Positions 61,716 through 64,000 of a DNA stretch of 64,000 nucleotides are shown piece by piece. How positions within the stretch are numbered: the stretch's first letter is position 1; each line of letters opens with the position of its first letter. Source of the DNA: Lewinella sp050633125 (GTDB taxonomy: Bacteria; Bacteroidota; Bacteroidia; Chitinophagales; Saprospiraceae); NCBI RefSeq assembly GCF_050633125.1, contig NZ_JBOEFX010000025.1, forward strand, positions 62,001 through 126,000, read 5' to 3'. The translations under genes and the position numbers were made by a program. Under the pieces are notes generated by a model. It was not told where the DNA came from. It saw only the letters and a list, made by a program, of their open reading frames with translations, and did not search any database.

Positions 61716-62390
61716 ATGTCTTCTATCATCCAGCCTTCCGTGTTTGCCTTTCTAAAAGCCATCACCGTCAATAATGACCGCGACTGGTTTAAGGAGCACA
61801 AAGGAGATTACCAAGCTGCGCTGGATAATTTTAAGGCTTTTGCTGGTAGTTTACATGATCACATGACCTTGCATGATGAGATTGAAAGAATGAAACTCCA
61901 CCGTATCTACCGTGATGTCCGCTTTTCAAAAGACAAGACACCGTATAATTCCCACTTTAGCGGCAGTTTTGTGCGGGCTACCAAATGGAAGCGAGGCGGT
62001 TACTATTTTCACCTGGAGCCAGGAAACTCCTTTGTTGGCGGCGGCTTTTGGGGCCCCGAGCGTGATGACCTAAAACGTATCCGCACAGAACTAGCGACGG
62101 CGGCTGAGCCACTACGAGAGATTATCAATTCTGCTGAATTTATTGCCACCTTCGGGGAGCTCAAAGGCGATCAGCTCAAAACAGCTCCACAGGGATACCC
62201 CAAAGATCATCCCAATATTGACCTCCTGCGCTACAAACAGTTTCTTGTCAGTCGTAATTTTACTGATGAAGAAGTGATGGCCCCAGACTTTGCAGCCCAA
62301 GCGTCAAATGCCTTTCATCAGATGCGCCCTTTCTTTGATTTCATGAGTGATGTACTGACTACCGATGAGAATGGGGTGCCATTGGAGTAG
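61716..62390 (+). CDS. DUF2461 family protein
   Basis: The 224-residue protein (ATG at 61716; another in-frame ATG lies 13 codons upstream) shows the DUF2461 blocks: 'FLKAITVNNDRDWFKEHKGDYQAA', 'HRIYRDVRFSKDKTPYNSHFSGSF', 'GGYYFHLEPGNSFVGGGFWGPE' and 'LKTAPQGYPKDHPNIDLLRYKQFLVSRN'. Length and order agree with the family (TIGR02453). The function is unknown; the fold is a cytoplasmic alpha/beta domain. It ends before a strong hairpin and the convergent CotH gene. Confidence 0.92.
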   Translation: MSSIIQPSVFAFLKAITVNNDRDWFKEHKGDYQAALDNFKAFAGSLHDHMTLHDEIERMKLHRIYRDVRFSKDKTPYNSHFSGSFVRATKWKRGGYYFHLEPGNSFVGGGFWGPERDDLKRIRTELATAAEPLREIINSAEFIATFGELKGDQLKTAPQGYPKDHPNIDLLRYKQFLVSRNFTDEEVMAPDFAAQASNAFHQMRPFFDFMSDVLTTDENGVPLE

Positions 62391-62403
62391 AGGAGTGCTC
62401 ATC

Positions 62404-62473
62404 CCGAGGGGGCGGGATTCGCGGTTGTGCTCTTCCGATTTATCGGAAGAGCACAACCGTGAGGAACGAGCAC
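62404..62473. terminator. Strong nested hairpin between convergent genes
   Basis: CGGTTGTGCTCTTCCGAT (62422-62439) pairs exactly with 62442-62459, leaving a 2-base loop (or 4 with one pair fewer). An outer AGTGCTC..GAGCACT helix (about 62393-62400 and 62467-62474) encloses it. It probably ends both transcripts. Confidence 0.65.
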
Positions 62474-64000
62474 TATTGAAACACCACTTTCGTGGAAAAG
62501 ATCGCCTGACCATTTTCGTTAATAAGCAAGATGTACATGCCAGCGGGCATTTGGAGATTCCATTGTGTAGCTTTGCCGTTCCAGCGGTATTGCTGCATCA
62601 TTTGCCCCGCAAGGTTGAACAATTGAGCTTCATACTGGCTACCTTCTGGAGCTTCAATCGTAATCCAATCGTTTGCTGGATTGGGGTACACCTCAAAAGG
62701 TTTGATCACAATCCCTTCGCCAGTGCCTAAGGGCTCGTTACTGGCGCCAGGAGTAGGGTTGACAGATTGGAAAGCACCCGTTCCGTTGGGTAAACGCCCC
62801 ACGGCCGCGTCGGTCTCCTGTGGCCCGAACTCCGTTCCGTCAATCAGTCCATTACCGGCCGCGTCGGTATCAAAAATGCCGATGAATTCCCCATCTGCGG
62901 ATAGTTTGAAATCCGTGTGCAAAGGCCCCTGCTCTTCGTCATCATCTACCCACACGAGGAGGAAGGCACCAGCACTGATACTCATATCAGGAAAGGCCCA
63001 CTTGGTAGGATTGTCAGGATTGTCGGAGAGGTAACGCCCGGTGAGGTCGATACTCTGATCGCTATAATTGTGGATTTCGACCCAATCGTCAAACTCATCT
63101 TCTTCATCGGCGATCACGGTGCCGTTGCTGGCCATAAATTCGTTGATGGCCAACTGTAAGCCTCCATTGCTTACTTCGAGGGTAAAGTTGTCACAAACAG
63201 GGTGGCGCTTCATAGCGCCTTGGTTATCAGAAGCAGTAAAGTAATATTCAATGTTGCCAGCACTCGACAAAGGAGAGAGGAAGATACCGTACTCGCCATC
63301 ATCAGGCAGGCCATCTCCGGTATTGCCAAAGTCTTCCATATTTACACAATTGAAAGATTGACCAGGAAGTTGGTAGCACAATTGGACTAGATTCACACTT
63401 TCATCTTCTTGCACATTTACTTGAAAGGAAAGTTGTTGTCCGACGGATGCGGTACTTGCACGTTCGCCAAAAAGGTAGGGAGCCGGATTGAGGTCCTCTA
63501 ATTGTGTCAAAGTATTTTCCCGACGAGCTAAAATGTAAGATTTTAGGCCGTAATCCGTATGGGAATAGTCGGTTTCGTCATCAAAAGCATTGTGGAAATC
63601 CGTCAGGCTAAATCCGTAATCCAACGGATAATAATCGTCTTCGGTCACAAAAGGGAGCAGTTTGGCCTGTAAGGCATCAAAATCAGGAAAAAGATTGATG
63701 GGTTTGAAATCCTCCTCCAGGAAAGCTTCGATGTAATAAGTGTACCGCGCCCGATAGTCAGGCACCTCCAAGATACGCTCAAACAATGGGCGATCCGTCG
63801 ATCCGCTGGGCCAGTTGTAAATGTCGCGTTCTGCCCAGTCACGGTTAAGCCAGTCGATACCGAGGGTGTTGTCCAGGTCGAAGGGGATGTACTCGAAACG
63901 GTCAGTAGCGGTGTTATGGTAGAGGTAGAAGTTGTTTTGGTTAAACGCGTAGCCATCCCAGTTGCCGACTAAAACATCGAAGGCCATGGTACGTAGGTAG
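62473..64000 (-). CDS. CotH-kinase-like and lamin-tail domain protein with T9SS sorting domain (N-terminus outside window)
   Basis: The frame is open to the right edge ('YLRTMAFDVLVGNWDGYAFN'), so the gene starts beyond the window. The visible ~508 residues begin in a CotH-type kinase-like domain ('FDLDNTLGIDWLNRDWAERDIYNWP', with FDLD-NT as the metal site), then a linker and Ig-like domain. A lamin-tail domain (LTD) follows ('LAINEFMASNGTVIADEEDEFDDWVEIHNYSD', 'GRYLSDNPDNPTKWAFPDM'), and a T9SS type A sorting domain ('VYPNPANDWITIEAPEG...MPAGMYILLINENGQAIFSTKVVFQ'). It is a secreted, large surface protein; the CotH part may phosphorylate a protein outside the cytoplasm (inference). Confidence 0.88.
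   Translation of the reverse strand, partial: YLRTMAFDVLVGNWDGYAFNQNNFYLYHNTATDRFEYIPFDLDNTLGIDWLNRDWAERDIYNWPSGSTDRPLFERILEVPDYRARYTYYIEAFLEEDFKPINLFPDFDALQAKLLPFVTEDDYYPLDYGFSLTDFHNAFDDETDYSHTDYGLKSYILARRENTLTQLEDLNPAPYLFGERASTASVGQQLSFQVNVQEDESVNLVQLCYQLPGQSFNCVNMEDFGNTGDGLPDDGEYGIFLSPLSSAGNIEYYFTASDNQGAMKRHPVCDNFTLEVSNGGLQLAINEFMASNGTVIADEEDEFDDWVEIHNYSDQSIDLTGRYLSDNPDNPTKWAFPDMSISAGAFLLVWVDDDEEQGPLHTDFKLSADGEFIGIFDTDAAGNGLIDGTEFGPQETDAAVGRLPNGTGAFQSVNPTPGASNEPLGTGEGIVIKPFEVYPNPANDWITIEAPEGSQYEAQLFNLAGQMMQQYRWNGKATQWNLQMPAGMYILLINENGQAIFSTKVVFQ

Overview
The window comes from a bacterium of the phylum Bacteroidota, most likely a Saprospiria/Lewinella-type gliding organism (the class is inferred from protein character, not from a marker gene). 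The evidence is six proteins ending in a type IX secretion (T9SS) C-terminal sorting domain, SprB-repeat lipoproteins, an SDR-type threonine dehydrogenase next to kbl, A-rich ribosome binding regions, and Bacteroidota promoters of the form TTTG-N19-TAnnTTTG. It is mostly ordinary chromosome with short housekeeping operons between secreted or surface genes, plus one more AT-rich accessory stretch (about 40.5-45.8 kb).

Layout. 0-10.3 kb: end of a large T9SS cargo protein, a fatty acid desaturase, a membrane-anchored STAND-type ATPase with a C-terminal DUF1566-like domain, a small membrane protein, an NTF2-like lipoprotein, an NHL-type beta-propeller T9SS cargo, and a membrane-linked AraC regulator. 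10.3-16.5 kb: a large GAF protein, a HEAT-like helical protein, a DUF4197 protein, and a tRNA-Gln with a cluster of tRNA-end-derived inverted repeats. 16.5-24.3 kb: hemerythrin-like protein, an overlapping lipoprotein/TPR-like pair, an RND-superfamily exporter, and a YwqG/DUF1963 protein. 24.5-34.5 kb: ribosomal protein S1, a MazG-type pyrophosphohydrolase, a beta-propeller T9SS cargo, a frame-broken CRTAC1/FG-GAP protein, and threonine dehydrogenase + kbl. 34.9-40.5 kb: operon holB-ricT-lpdA-msrC on the minus strand, then a 6-pyruvoyl-tetrahydropterin synthase. 40.5-45.6 kb: AT-rich block with an SDR, two AraC regulators, a VOC protein and small membrane proteins. 46-56.9 kb: T9SS cargo, M43 metalloprotease, an orphan two-gene unit, a DUF6624-like protein, a BlaI-BlaR1/TonB pair with a candidate operator, a frameshifted small lipoprotein, a YqhA/UPF0114 protein and a uracil-DNA glycosylase family protein. 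57-64 kb: two SprB-repeat lipoproteins, a candidate structured RNA, an ECF sigma factor with a membrane-spanning partner, a glucosaminidase, a DUF2461 protein, and the end of a CotH/lamin-tail T9SS protein.

Genes acting together: threonine dehydrogenase and Kbl convert threonine to glycine plus acetyl-CoA. HolB and RicT are neighbours in many genomes. LpdA and the free-methionine-sulfoxide reductase follow them. BlaI probably represses itself and the BlaR1-like protease. The ECF sigma factor and the following membrane protein look like a sigma/anti-sigma pair, preceded by SprB surface lipoproteins.

The most unusual material lies between genes: a three-copy, roughly 120-180 bp two-hairpin palindromic repeat (2.6, 20.9 and 55.1 kb), a multi-helix element upstream of the sigma factor, a tRNA-Gln-derived inverted repeat cluster, and many families of short quasi-periodic sequences that often touch start or stop codons. 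Two genes are broken at homopolymers and there are two NN gaps, so some of the defects may come from assembly.
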